Of a stretch of DNA of 64,000 nt, positions 35,572 through 43,605 are shown in pieces. The position numbers and the translations under genes are program-made. How positions within the stretch are numbered: position 1 is the stretch's first letter; the number at the start of each line of letters is the position of its first letter. The notes below the pieces were generated by a model. The model saw nothing but the letters and a program-made list of their open reading frames with translations, was not told the DNA's origin and searched no databases. Origin of the DNA: Caulobacter sp. FWC2 (lineage in GTDB: Bacteria > Pseudomonadota > Alphaproteobacteria > Caulobacterales > Caulobacteraceae); the NCBI RefSeq assembly GCF_002742625.1, contig NZ_PEBF01000001.1:4030001-4094000 (forward strand), written 5' to 3'.

Positions 35572-35919
35572 TGTCGATACTCCTGAGGATGACTGAAAGG
35601 CTGCCCGCGCCAGGGCGGGGGTCTATCGCGCGCCGACGGCGGCCACGAGCAAGCGCCCGGAAACTCAAGGTTTCCAGACACGCGCCCTCAACTTGGGCCA
35701 CCGAGACCAGGGTTGCTTGAATGGATCGGCCGATCGCGGGCGCGATCGACGAACATCGCCCCAAGGGGAGAGCCACCTCGCCGGACGTCCCGGCCGTCGA
35801 GACAGACGCGACGGCGCGGAAAACACCTCGGTTGACGAGCCTTTACTGAGCTTTACGCGCCCCGGCGTCCGCCCGCGTCTAGTCTCATGAACGAACACCT
35901 TAGCCCGTGGAGACAGCGC
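35572..35919. promoter_or_regulatory. Divergent region between S33 hydrolase and AraC genes
   Basis: No gene is seen. It contains two palindromes: GGAAAC-TCAAG-GTTTCC (35659-35675) and CGATCGCGGGCGCGATCG (35731-35748, 8-bp arms, 2-base centre). A Caulobacter-type housekeeping promoter may be TTGACGAG (35833-35840), 10 bases, GCTTTACG (35851-35858), reading toward araC. Confidence 0.45.
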
Positions 35920-36357
35920 ATGACGCGGATTGAAATCACCCCAAGCCTCGGCGCGGGCGTCACCGGCCTTCCGTCGACCGCCCCTTCGGAATGGGCAGGT
36001 CTGCTGCCCTGGCAGGCCCGACGGGTTCGCGACTATGTCGACGGGGACTTCGCCGGCCGTCCTTCGGTCCGGGCCGCCGCCGAGCGCGCGAGGCTCAGCC
36101 CCAGCTACTTTTCTCGGCGGTTCCGCCAGACCTTCGGCCTGACCTTCTCGCGGTTCGTGGCGCACCGCCGCATCGAGCATGCCCAGGCGATGATGATGCG
36201 GACCTCCTCGAGCCTTTGCCAGATCGCCCTGTCCTGCGGCTTTACCGACCAGGCGCACTTCACGCGCACCTTCGCGGACCTCACGGGCTCGACACCCTCG
36301 CGGTGGCGGCGAACGGCGGGACTCCATCCTCGAACCGAGGCGATGGGCTGCTGTTAG
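35920..36357 (+). CDS. Small AraC-family transcriptional regulator
   Basis: A 145-residue protein that is almost only the two-HTH AraC DNA-binding domain: SVRAAAERARLSPSYFSRRF, QTFGLTFSRFVAHRRIEHAQ, then QIALSCGFTDQAHFTRTFAD and GSTPSRWRR. There is no sugar-binding domain. I prefer ATG 35920, which has GGAG 7 bases upstream, over ATG 35887, which has no ribosome site. It resembles the AraC protein at 53616-54155 in length and motifs. Confidence 0.88.
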   Translation: MTRIEITPSLGAGVTGLPSTAPSEWAGLLPWQARRVRDYVDGDFAGRPSVRAAAERARLSPSYFSRRFRQTFGLTFSRFVAHRRIEHAQAMMMRTSSSLCQIALSCGFTDQAHFTRTFADLTGSTPSRWRRTAGLHPRTEAMGCC

Positions 36358-36604
36358 CGGCCGCCATCGGCGTGGCTCCGGGAGCAGAACGACGGCGGCG
36401 CCTGGATCCGCCGCGCCCTTCCAGAGCTGTTCCATGTCGTTAGTCCGGGCGGCTATGGCGCGGGAACCTGTTCTTTTCGCGCTCGCCGCGCTGACGACCG
36501 GCTTTCGCGGCCTCGCCCCGTTGGCATTCAACCGAAGCTTGTCTAGGGTCGTGCTCGCCTCCTGAAAATCCGGGGCAGCCGCGACGCCAGGGACCCGCCC
36601 AAGC

Positions 36605-37258
36605 ATGCTCACCTTGCCGCTCGAGAAGCCCGGCGCAGCACGACCCAAACTCCAACTCTCGCTGAACAAGGGCGCGCGCTTCACCGTCCAGGTGAGGTGG
36701 GAATGCGACGCCGACCATGCCGACGATGTCGACGTGCATGCGCTCGAGGCGGTGAACGACGGCGCCGGGGCGAAGGTGACCGAGCTCAGCGCCGTGCTGT
36801 CCACCTACAACACGACGCGGATGAACCCGCGCGGCGGCGTGTTGCAGACCCAGGCCGACGGGTCGTTTCAGACCCCCAGCGGAGGTCTGGCCCATAGCGG
36901 CGACATGCGCGTGCAGAACAATTCAGAGTCCATCGTGATCGACGGCGCGAAGATCCCTCTGGGCGTCAACGAGATCCCGATCCTGGTCACCGTTCACGAG
37001 GCCGACCATGGCGACGGCCACGATGGCGGCGAGGAGGATGAGGACGAACCGGCGTTCGGCGACATCGATCTGTGCGTCATCACGCTGACCGACGACGCGG
37101 GGCGCGAATTGGGCGCCTATCAGCTCTCGTCCGAATTCAAGGACTTCAACGTGGTCCAGCTGGGCAGCATCCTGCTGGGTCCCGATGGCTGGGAATATGC
37201 GGCGGTGGGCCGTGGCTTCAACGGCGACTTCAACGACGTGCTCGCGCATTTCTCCTGA
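36605..37258 (+). CDS. terD: TerD-family tellurite/stress resistance protein
   Basis: A 217-residue protein of the TerD family, calcium-binding cytosolic proteins of Ter stress modules. LSLNKGARFTVQVRWE, ADDVDVHALEA, HSGDMRVQNNSESIVIDGAK, and the C-terminal SSEFKDFNVVQLGSILLGPD with WEYAAVGRGFNGDFNDVL follow the family order. An acidic insert (DHGDGHDGGEEDEDEPAFGD) sits where the standard protein has a short loop. It is the first gene of a three-gene series with a TelA-like and a VWA gene. The upstream ribosome site is weak. Confidence 0.85.
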   Translation: MLTLPLEKPGAARPKLQLSLNKGARFTVQVRWECDADHADDVDVHALEAVNDGAGAKVTELSAVLSTYNTTRMNPRGGVLQTQADGSFQTPSGGLAHSGDMRVQNNSESIVIDGAKIPLGVNEIPILVTVHEADHGDGHDGGEEDEDEPAFGDIDLCVITLTDDAGRELGAYQLSSEFKDFNVVQLGSILLGPDGWEYAAVGRGFNGDFNDVLAHFS

Positions 37259-37264
37259 CCAGAC

Positions 37265-38233
37265 GTGCCTGACGATCCCAAAGCCAACGCGAACGCCAAG
37301 CCGGGCGCGGCGCCGGACCGGCTACGCCCGACGATCATCGAGCCGCCCGCCAAGCGCGAGAAACGCCAGAACGACGCCACGCCCATTCGCCACGCCGGGA
37401 CGCCGACTGTAACCACGCCGACCGCGATTCCGGGCGTCGCGCGCAAACGGATCGCGGTCAGCCCGGCGGATATGACCCGGCTATCGCCGGGCGTCTCGTC
37501 GCGAACCGCGGCCCGCGCGGTGTGGCTCGTCGAGAGCTTCGTCGCCGAGGGCGCCGGCGACCGACATGTCACGCCGTGGGGACGCGGCGCCCAACAGCGC
37601 CACGCCGCGCTCATCTCGGAGGGGCTCGCTCCATCCGACGACGGCGTCCTGATCCGCACGCGCGGCCATGTCGGGCGGATCGTCGAGATCCTGGAAACGA
37701 TCGATGTCGAGGCGACCTGCGACGGCCGCCGCGCGCCTCTCCTGGCCCTCTTCGAAGCGCCGAGCGGACGCATCGACTCGCCGCGCAAGCTGACGGTCGC
37801 GCGCGCCGAATTGGCGGGACTGATCGATCTGACCCGGGCGGCGCTCGATCCCCTACGAACGCTTGAGGCCGCGCTGTGCGATCATTCGCGGCGCATCGAC
37901 GAGACCCGCGTCGAGATCGAGGCGGCCGCCCTTGGCGCGTTGTTCCTCTCCGAACATCTCGCGACGTCGCGACCCGAGCTGTCCCGTCGCTTCCTGCAGA
38001 GGGAAATGAGCCTGACCCAGAGCGCTGTGGAGATCCGCGGCGGCCAGTTCGAGCGGGACAGCCAGGTCGAGGACGCCCGCGCCCTCATCGCCACCATCCA
38101 GGACGTGGTGCTCGCGACCCTGGTCAGCTGGCTGGGGGACATGGCCATCCGCGCCTCGCGCCGCCCAGCCACAACGGAGGTCGCGGAGCTCCGCAGCCGC
38201 CTCCGCGCCATTCTTCGAAAACTCGCCCCATAG
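37265..38233 (+). CDS. Ter-module middle protein, possibly divergent TelA-like
   Basis: A 322-residue protein I cannot name with certainty. Residues 1-75 are Pro/Lys/Arg-rich and look disordered. A middle part (RTAARAVWLVESFVAEGAGD ... RGHVGRIVEILETID) is followed by a helical C-terminal half. The segment LSRRFLQREMSLTQSAVEIR then ALIATIQDVVLATLVSWLGD resembles, by eye, the helical core of TelA (toxic anion resistance) proteins, which usually accompany TerD and VWA proteins. GTG 37265 lies 6 bases after terD and the VWA gene starts 11 bases after its stop, so it is part of the operon. Confidence 0.5.
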   Translation: MPDDPKANANAKPGAAPDRLRPTIIEPPAKREKRQNDATPIRHAGTPTVTTPTAIPGVARKRIAVSPADMTRLSPGVSSRTAARAVWLVESFVAEGAGDRHVTPWGRGAQQRHAALISEGLAPSDDGVLIRTRGHVGRIVEILETIDVEATCDGRRAPLLALFEAPSGRIDSPRKLTVARAELAGLIDLTRAALDPLRTLEAALCDHSRRIDETRVEIEAAALGALFLSEHLATSRPELSRRFLQREMSLTQSAVEIRGGQFERDSQVEDARALIATIQDVVLATLVSWLGDMAIRASRRPATTEVAELRSRLRAILRKLAP

Positions 38234-38244
38234 GATCGCCCACG

Positions 38245-38994
38245 ATGACCTTGCAACTCAGTCTGCAGAAATCGGCGCGCGCGCTGCGCGTGTCCCTCGA
38301 CAAGGCGGGCGTCGCGCCTGACGTGAAGGCCGAGCTGATCTTCGACATCGACGTGTCGGGCTCCTTTGAGCACGAGCACAAGGAGGGCACGACGAGCAAG
38401 CTGATCGCGCGCCTCGTGCCCTACGGCATGGAACTGGATCCCGACGGCAAGATGGACGTGTTCACCTTCGCCGACGGACGGCACACCGTCACTCACGTCG
38501 GGACGGTCACGCCTGACGATTGCGAGGACTACATCGTTCGCAAGGTCGTCAATCGCGTGATCGGATGGAACGGCGGCACCGAGTACAGCTATGTGCTGGA
38601 GCGCAACCTGCAGCATTTCGGCTGGTTACCGACGCCCGAGGGCGCTGGCGGCTTTCTGAGCCGGTTCTTCGGACGCCCCAAGACGCCGGAGGTCCTGTCA
38701 AAGAAGCGTTCGATCGTCATCTTCGTCACGGACGGCGAGAACCACACCAATGATCACGTCCGTACGACCAGGATCCTGGAGGAGTCCGAAGAGCGCGGCG
38801 ACCAAGTCTATTTCCTGTTCGTGGGCGCGTGCGAGCACGACGTCGACTTCCAGTTTCTGCGGACGATCGCCGAGCGGTTCAAGAACACCGGCGTGGTGAT
38901 CATTCGCGACCTCGACGCCTTCGTCGATCTTTCGGACGAGCAGTTGAACGCTCAGCTGCTCGGACCCGAATTGCTCGCATGGCTGAAGGCCTGA
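38245..38994 (+). CDS. VWA-domain protein, TerF-like
   Basis: A 249-residue protein. The N-terminus LQLSLQKSARALRVSLDKAG resembles the opening of TerD/TerF proteins. The von Willebrand A fold follows: a MIDAS-type ELIFDIDVSGSFE (D-x-S-x-S kept), DPDGKMDVFTFADGRHTV, NGGTEYSYVLERNLQ, IVIFVTDGENHTNDH and YFLFVGACEHDVDFQFL. This is the TerF-type VWA order. It is the last gene of the Ter module and likely a metal-dependent scaffold for the TerD-containing complex. Confidence 0.83.
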   Translation: MTLQLSLQKSARALRVSLDKAGVAPDVKAELIFDIDVSGSFEHEHKEGTTSKLIARLVPYGMELDPDGKMDVFTFADGRHTVTHVGTVTPDDCEDYIVRKVVNRVIGWNGGTEYSYVLERNLQHFGWLPTPEGAGGFLSRFFGRPKTPEVLSKKRSIVIFVTDGENHTNDHVRTTRILEESEERGDQVYFLFVGACEHDVDFQFLRTIAERFKNTGVVIIRDLDAFVDLSDEQLNAQLLGPELLAWLKA

Positions 38995-39081
38995 AGGCGC
39001 CGGCGACGGAACAGGGGCGGCTCGGCGAGCGGGCCGTCCAGAGGCAAAGGCCTTGTCGGCGGGACAGGCGGCGTTCAGGTC

Positions 39082-39117
39082 TTGACTATAAGTCTACATA
39101 GGTAGATTTATTTCTCA
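39082..39117 (+). promoter_or_regulatory. padR promoter with overlapping operator, probably leaderless
   Basis: TTGACT (39082-39087) and GATTTA (39105-39110) are spaced by exactly 17 bases. The imperfect inverted repeat TAAGTCTAC / GTAGATTTA (39089-39110, 4-base centre) covers the spacer and the -10 box. The padR ATG begins 7 bases after the -10 box, where transcription would start, and no ribosome site is present. Confidence 0.6.
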
Positions 39118-39425
39118 TGGCTCGCGCACGCTCTCTCTCCGCTCACGCCCGAACGGTTCTGGCCGTCCTTCTTGGGGCGGGCGGCGCGTGGTCTCACGGC
39201 TACGAAATCGCCCAGCGCGCCGGGATCAAGTCCGGCACGCTCTACCCGCTGCTGATCCGCCTTGAGGCTCAGGGCTATCTCGAAGCCCAGTGGCAACAGC
39301 CGGCAGAGGGCGGAAGGCCGCCTCGACATGCCTACCGCCTGACGGAGACGGGCGTGCAGCTGGCGCGAGACAATCCTCCGCAGGCGGCGACGCTCCCAAC
39401 AGTCGGCCAGGCGGCCAATCCATGA
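39117..39425 (+). CDS. PadR-family transcriptional regulator
   Basis: A 102-residue repressor with the PadR winged helix: LLGAGGAWSHGYEIAQRAGI, KSGTLYPLLIRLEAQGYLEA, then GGRPPRHAYRLTETGVQLAR. It very likely represses its own operon through the inverted repeat that overlaps its promoter. The stop overlaps the start of the membrane-protein gene as ATGA, coupling the two products. Confidence 0.92.
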   Translation: MARARSLSAHARTVLAVLLGAGGAWSHGYEIAQRAGIKSGTLYPLLIRLEAQGYLEAQWQQPAEGGRPPRHAYRLTETGVQLARDNPPQAATLPTVGQAANP

Positions 39426-40588
39426 GGGCGCAGCGCCGCCTGGCGGGCCTGGTTTGCGGCATGCTGAACGCCAGCCTGCCCGCCGCCAATCGCGACTGGG
39501 CGCTTGCGACGCGCGCGGAGGTCGCCGCGATCGACAATGACGCCGAAGCGTTGGCGTTCGCCCTGGAGACCTTCTGGGGCCTTGGCGTCCCCGGCCTCGG
39601 CTGTCGGCTCTTGCGGATCGCCGTTAAGCTCGGGGGCGATGACGGACTCGGCCAGGGCCTTCCGCGCCTGGGCTGGCGTGATCGTCTAAGATACTGGCCT
39701 CGCGCCCTTGGCGTGGCCAGCGCGTTCGGCGCTTGCCTGATGGGATTTGCGTACCTGGCCGCCGCGGGCGCGCCGGGCCTCTACATCGTCGGCAATATCG
39801 CCGCGCTGGGCCTGGGCCTGGTGATGCTCGCCCTCGTCGGACGCAGCCTGTCGTCGACGGCCGCCGGACTGGGCTCGGTCTTGCTGGGCCTGAGCCTGGT
39901 GCTGCTGGGCACGGCGGCGTTTGGCGAAGGGGCCAGCGGGGCGACGCGTTGGCTGCGTCTGGGCGGCCTGGCCGTGCAGCCCAGCCTCATCATCTTGCCG
40001 GCGATGGTCGTCGGTTTCGCCCGTTCGCGGACAGTCCCGAGCGTCCTGGCGATGATCCTCGCGGCCGGCGCGCTGGCGCTGCAGCCCGACCGCGCCACGG
40101 CGGGCGCACTCTGCGCTGGACTGGCGGCGCAATGGCTGTTGCGCCCCGACCGCCGCGGCCTGATCGCCTTCGCGGCCAGCGCCGTCGGGTGGAGCATCGC
40201 GCTGATGCGGGCGGACGCCCTGCCCCCGACGCCCTTCGTCGACGGCGTCCTGGCTTCCGCCCTGGACGTTCATGCGCTGCTGGGATTGGCGGTGCTCGGC
40301 GCGATGGGTCTGCTGCTGGCGCCCGGCCTGTTGGGCAGCCTTCACGGCGCCGACGCGCAGGAGGCGTATTTCGCGTTCGCGGCCGTCTGGGCCGCCTTGT
40401 TTCTCGCAGGCGCGGCGGGCCCCTACCCCACGCCGATCGTCGGCTACGGCGGCAGCGCCATCGTCGGTTACCTCTTGAGCCTGGCCCTGTTGCCGTCGCG
40501 CGTTCCAGAGGTCTCAGACGGGCGCTCTGCCGTTCATGGCGACAGCCGGGCGCCGCCCGATCCAAGCCTGCGTCTCGCTCAGCCCTGA
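39422..40588 (+). CDS. FtsW/RodA (SEDS)-like polytopic membrane protein, degenerate
   Basis: A 388-residue protein. A soluble N-terminus (SLPAANRDWALATRAEVAAI ... EALAFALETFWG) is followed by about 8-10 membrane helices. Three segments resemble SEDS glycosyltransferase signatures: GATRWLRLGGLAVQPS (173-188), QPDRATA (221-227) and IVGYGGSAIVGYLLSLALL (339-357). The family's QPSE and GEE residues are lost (QPSL, ASALD), although an Asp (PFVDGV, near 274) may match the catalytic Asp. It is coupled to padR. A cell-wall role is possible; a non-catalytic derivative is equally likely. Confidence 0.6.
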   Translation: MRAQRRLAGLVCGMLNASLPAANRDWALATRAEVAAIDNDAEALAFALETFWGLGVPGLGCRLLRIAVKLGGDDGLGQGLPRLGWRDRLRYWPRALGVASAFGACLMGFAYLAAAGAPGLYIVGNIAALGLGLVMLALVGRSLSSTAAGLGSVLLGLSLVLLGTAAFGEGASGATRWLRLGGLAVQPSLIILPAMVVGFARSRTVPSVLAMILAAGALALQPDRATAGALCAGLAAQWLLRPDRRGLIAFAASAVGWSIALMRADALPPTPFVDGVLASALDVHALLGLAVLGAMGLLLAPGLLGSLHGADAQEAYFAFAAVWAALFLAGAAGPYPTPIVGYGGSAIVGYLLSLALLPSRVPEVSDGRSAVHGDSRAPPDPSLRLAQP

Positions 40589-40634
40589 GCTTCAGCCCCC
40601 CGCGCGGGCCGCTTCATCAAGAAGGAAATCAGCC

Positions 40635-41531
40635 GTGAAAATGCCTCGCCTTGCAAAGCGGGATCGCTACCTGCTGTCTGCTTTGTTGCTCTTGGGCTTG
40701 CTGTGGTTCGGCTGGACCGAACTGACCAAGACGCGGGGAGACCAGAAGGTCGACTTCCAACCGGCCACGCGAGACTGCGGCGCGGAAGGCGCGCTGCGCT
40801 ACTGCGTCTATCGCGCGGTCGGCGGCGTCAATGGCGACATCGTCTATCATCTGCACGGTCGCGGCCTGGACGAGCGCATCTGGAACGACGACACCTATCT
40901 GACGGCGATGCTGCAGGCGCGCTGGCAGGTCGCCGGAGCGCCGCCGCCCACTGTCGTGACCCTGTCCTATGGGCCGAGCTGGCTGCTGACGCCCAAGGGG
41001 CGGATGGCCGATAGCGGCCTGCTCGACGACATGATGCGGCGCTTGCCGGCCATCGAGGCCAAGGTCGGCAGCCCCCGGCGGCGCATGTTGCTGGGGGAAT
41101 CGATGGGCGGCCTGAACGTGTTGATCGCCGGCCTGTCCTATCCCGACAAGTTCGCCAAGGTCGCCGCGTTGTGCCCGGGCGTCTATGTCGACTCGCCGTT
41201 CGCCAAGCTCTCCACGCTCGTCGCCGCGGCGCAACGGACGGGGGCCAACCCGAAGATCGCGTTCGGCATCCGCGCCATGGCCCAGACCTATGCGGCGGAT
41301 GACGCGGAGTGGCGCCGCGTTTCGCCGATCGCGCTGATCAAGCGCGCCACGCCGGCCTATCCGGCGCTCTATCTCTCGTGCGGGCTGTACGACAACTACG
41401 GCAATTTCGAAGGCTCGGAGCGGCTCGTCAGCATGGCGCGCGAGCGCGGCGTCCAGACCGAGTGGCGTCCGCTCTATGGCGGCCATTGCGTCACGGATGC
41501 GAACTCGGTCGGGGACTTCCTGCTGAAATGA
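40635..41531 (+). CDS. Membrane-anchored esterase, alpha/beta hydrolase (Esterase D-like)
   Basis: A 298-residue protein with one N-terminal hydrophobic anchor (YLLSALLLLGLLWFG) and a periplasmic hydrolase domain. Recognisable parts are VYHLHGRGLDERIWNDDTYL, the nucleophile elbow LLGESMGGLNVLIAGLSYPD, CGLYDNYGNFEGSERLV and the final His in YGGHCV. The layout fits the putative esterase family (PF00756 type). GTG 40635 is chosen because GAAGGA lies 8 bases upstream; ATG 40641 is too far from any ribosome site. Confidence 0.83.
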   Translation: MKMPRLAKRDRYLLSALLLLGLLWFGWTELTKTRGDQKVDFQPATRDCGAEGALRYCVYRAVGGVNGDIVYHLHGRGLDERIWNDDTYLTAMLQARWQVAGAPPPTVVTLSYGPSWLLTPKGRMADSGLLDDMMRRLPAIEAKVGSPRRRMLLGESMGGLNVLIAGLSYPDKFAKVAALCPGVYVDSPFAKLSTLVAAAQRTGANPKIAFGIRAMAQTYAADDAEWRRVSPIALIKRATPAYPALYLSCGLYDNYGNFEGSERLVSMARERGVQTEWRPLYGGHCVTDANSVGDFLLK

Positions 41532-41560
41532 CCGCGCACACGCCGCTACGGGTGGACGGC

Positions 41561-42532
41561 TTAGGCGGTCTTTCCGTCCATCCAGCGGCGGAACAGCTGT
41601 GGCCAGAGGGCGCTGGGCGCGCCGGGGCGGCCGACGCCGAAGGCGTGCTCGCCTGTCTCGAACAGGTGAGCCTCGCAGCGGATCCCGGCGGCGCGCAGGG
41701 CGGCGAGCATCCCCAGGCTATTGTCGATGGAGACGTTGGTGTCGTCCGCCGCGTGCGCGACGAAGCACGGCGGCGTGGCGGCGGAAACCCGCAGATCCGG
41801 CGAGCGGCGGGCGGCCGCCGCCGGCGACGGCTGGGCGCCGAGAAGCTGGTCGCGTGACCGCGCATGGGCCTGGGGCCCGATCATCGTGATCACCGGGTAC
41901 AGCAGGCCGGCGAACGCCGGGCGGGCGCTTAGTCGGTCTATGGCGTCGATAGGCGCATAGACCGACTGGGCGTGGTCGGTCGCCAGGGTCGCCGCCAGAT
42001 GACCGCCGGCCGAGAAGCCCAGCACGCCGACGGTCTCTGGCCGGACGCCGAGCGTTGCGGCATTGGCCCGGATAAGCCGCATGGCGCGCTGGGCGTCCTG
42101 CAACGGCGCGTCGGCGCGATTGTCCCAGCCCTCGCCGGGCAGCCGGTAGGCCAGCACGAAGACGGTCACGTCCAGGGCGTTGAACGTCCGGGCGACCTCG
42201 CCCCCCTCATTGGCCGCCGAAATGGCCAGATAGGCGCCGCCCGGACAGACCAGCAGGGCCTGGCCGTTCGGTCGCGCGGGCCGGAACACGTTCAGGGTGG
42301 GCCGGGCCACCTCGCGCAGGAAGTTCGGCGGCCAGTCGGCCGGCAGTCCGGGCGTCACGCCGCCGCGCCAGCCGGGCGGGTCGCCAGGCCATAGCGGAAG
42401 AACCTCCTTCGGCGGCCATGCCTGCGCCCAGCCGGCCACGGCGGGCGGCGCGGTCTGCGCCAGCGTCGCGCCGGACAGCAGCGACAGGGCCACGCCCGCG
42501 CCGAAAGCGCGACGGCTGGGGCCAGCGCTCAT
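41561..42532 (-). CDS. Exported alpha/beta hydrolase, acetyl-xylan/feruloyl-esterase-like (BD-FAE type)
   Basis: A 323-residue protein with a Tat-like signal (MSAGPSRRAFGAGVALSLLS). The fold shows VCPGGAYLAISAANEGGEVA, the nucleophile in LGFSAGGHLAATLATDH, Asp in FVAHAADDTNVSIDNSLGML and His in FETGEHAFGVG. Proteins of this type deacylate plant polysaccharides or sugar esters. Its start overlaps the stop of the SGNH hydrolase gene as ATGA, so both are made together, possibly on the same ester substrate. Confidence 0.87.
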   Translation of the reverse strand: MSAGPSRRAFGAGVALSLLSGATLAQTAPPAVAGWAQAWPPKEVLPLWPGDPPGWRGGVTPGLPADWPPNFLREVARPTLNVFRPARPNGQALLVCPGGAYLAISAANEGGEVARTFNALDVTVFVLAYRLPGEGWDNRADAPLQDAQRAMRLIRANAATLGVRPETVGVLGFSAGGHLAATLATDHAQSVYAPIDAIDRLSARPAFAGLLYPVITMIGPQAHARSRDQLLGAQPSPAAAARRSPDLRVSAATPPCFVAHAADDTNVSIDNSLGMLAALRAAGIRCEAHLFETGEHAFGVGRPGAPSALWPQLFRRWMDGKTA

Positions 42533-43392
42533 CGACGACGCTCCGCCTGGGCCCAGGCGGACAGGAACAGCGGGTCCATCAGCGCGTAGCCGGCCGCCGA
42601 CGGGTGCACGCCATCGGCGCCGAGGTCCGGCTTCAGCCCGCCGTCGGCGTCGGCCAGGGCCGCGTGATAGTCGACGAAGACCGCGCCCCTTTCGCCGGCA
42701 TAGGCGCGCAGCCAGGCGTTCCAGGCCTTGATCCGACCGGCGGGTCGCGCCTCTGGCTGCCAGTAAAAGGCCTTGGCCGGCGGGATGCTGGCCAGCACGA
42801 CCTTGATCCCATGGGCTTGGGCCAGCTCGACCATCGCCCGGATATTGTTCTGGAACCGCGCGTCGGTCATCGGGCCGGTGTTGCCGGCGATGTCGTTGGT
42901 TCCGGCCATGATGTGGACCACGCGCGGCCGCAGGGCGATCACGTCCTGGTAGAAGCGCAGCAGGATCTGCGGGGTGGTCTGGCCGCTGACGCCGCGATCG
43001 ACGACCCCGTCGGCGAACACGGCAGGGTCGCGCGACTTCCAGTACTCGGTGATCGAGTCGCCGATCAGCACGATGCGTGGCCGGGCTCCGCCCGCCAGGC
43101 TCTGGTTGTCGGCCGCATAGCGGCAAAGACCGGGCCAGTCATTGGCCCGCTGGACCTCGACATAGCGGCGATAGGCCTGGAGATCCTCGGCGCTGGGCGG
43201 CGGCGGCTCGCCGACCAGACTCCGGCGCTTGACCAGGGCTTCGGGCGGGGCTGGACAGGGCGCTTCGGCCGTCAACGGGGTGGTGCCGGCGGGCTTGTAC
43301 TGGGCCTTGACCGCGCCGAGCGGCGCGACGGCCATCGCGAGCGTCATCAGGAGGGCGCCGGCCCGATGGCGGCTTTTCGGCTTGGTGCGCAT
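42529..43392 (-). CDS. SGNH/GDSL-family hydrolase, exported
   Basis: A 287-residue protein with signal peptide (GALLMTLAMAVAPLGAVKAQ). All SGNH blocks are visible: block I IVLIGDSITEYW (nucleophile Ser), block II Gly in DRGVSGQTTPQIL, block III HIMAGTNDIAGN and block V DGVHPSAAGY (Asp/His). The arrangement resembles acylhydrolases and acetylesterases that act on carbohydrates. It is the first gene of a two-gene operon and divergent from the TetR gene. Confidence 0.9.
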   Translation of the reverse strand: MRTKPKSRHRAGALLMTLAMAVAPLGAVKAQYKPAGTTPLTAEAPCPAPPEALVKRRSLVGEPPPPSAEDLQAYRRYVEVQRANDWPGLCRYAADNQSLAGGARPRIVLIGDSITEYWKSRDPAVFADGVVDRGVSGQTTPQILLRFYQDVIALRPRVVHIMAGTNDIAGNTGPMTDARFQNNIRAMVELAQAHGIKVVLASIPPAKAFYWQPEARPAGRIKAWNAWLRAYAGERGAVFVDYHAALADADGGLKPDLGADGVHPSAAGYALMDPLFLSAWAQAERRR

Positions 43393-43460
43393 GGCCGTCC
43401 CATCTCCGTGGCGATGACGGCGCGCTTAACAGCCCCTCATGACCAATCCGTGACATACGT

Positions 43461-43474
43461 ACGATTGAAATCGT
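43461..43474. promoter_or_regulatory. Perfect palindrome in the SGNH/tetR divergent region
   Basis: ACGATT-GA-AATCGT lies between the two divergent genes, next to CGTACG (43458-43463) and a further AT-rich stretch GTACAATCATACGAT (43504-43518). It is a candidate regulator site or promoter element. Confidence 0.4.
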
Positions 43475-43605
43475 CAGAAAGTTATGCCGATTTTTCGCGT
43501 CAGCGTACAATCATACGATGCTTGAAGACACTTTCCGCGATCGACTTGCGCACTAATGCGGCGACATCCTAAAGGCCATACGATCAATCTGTCGACGGAC
43601 ACCCG

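Noticed and set aside
35665..36804. 379-codon minus-strand open frame across the araC region
   Set aside because: It covers a divergent promoter region, the antisense of an AraC HTH domain and the start of terD; no family motif or ribosome site is seen.
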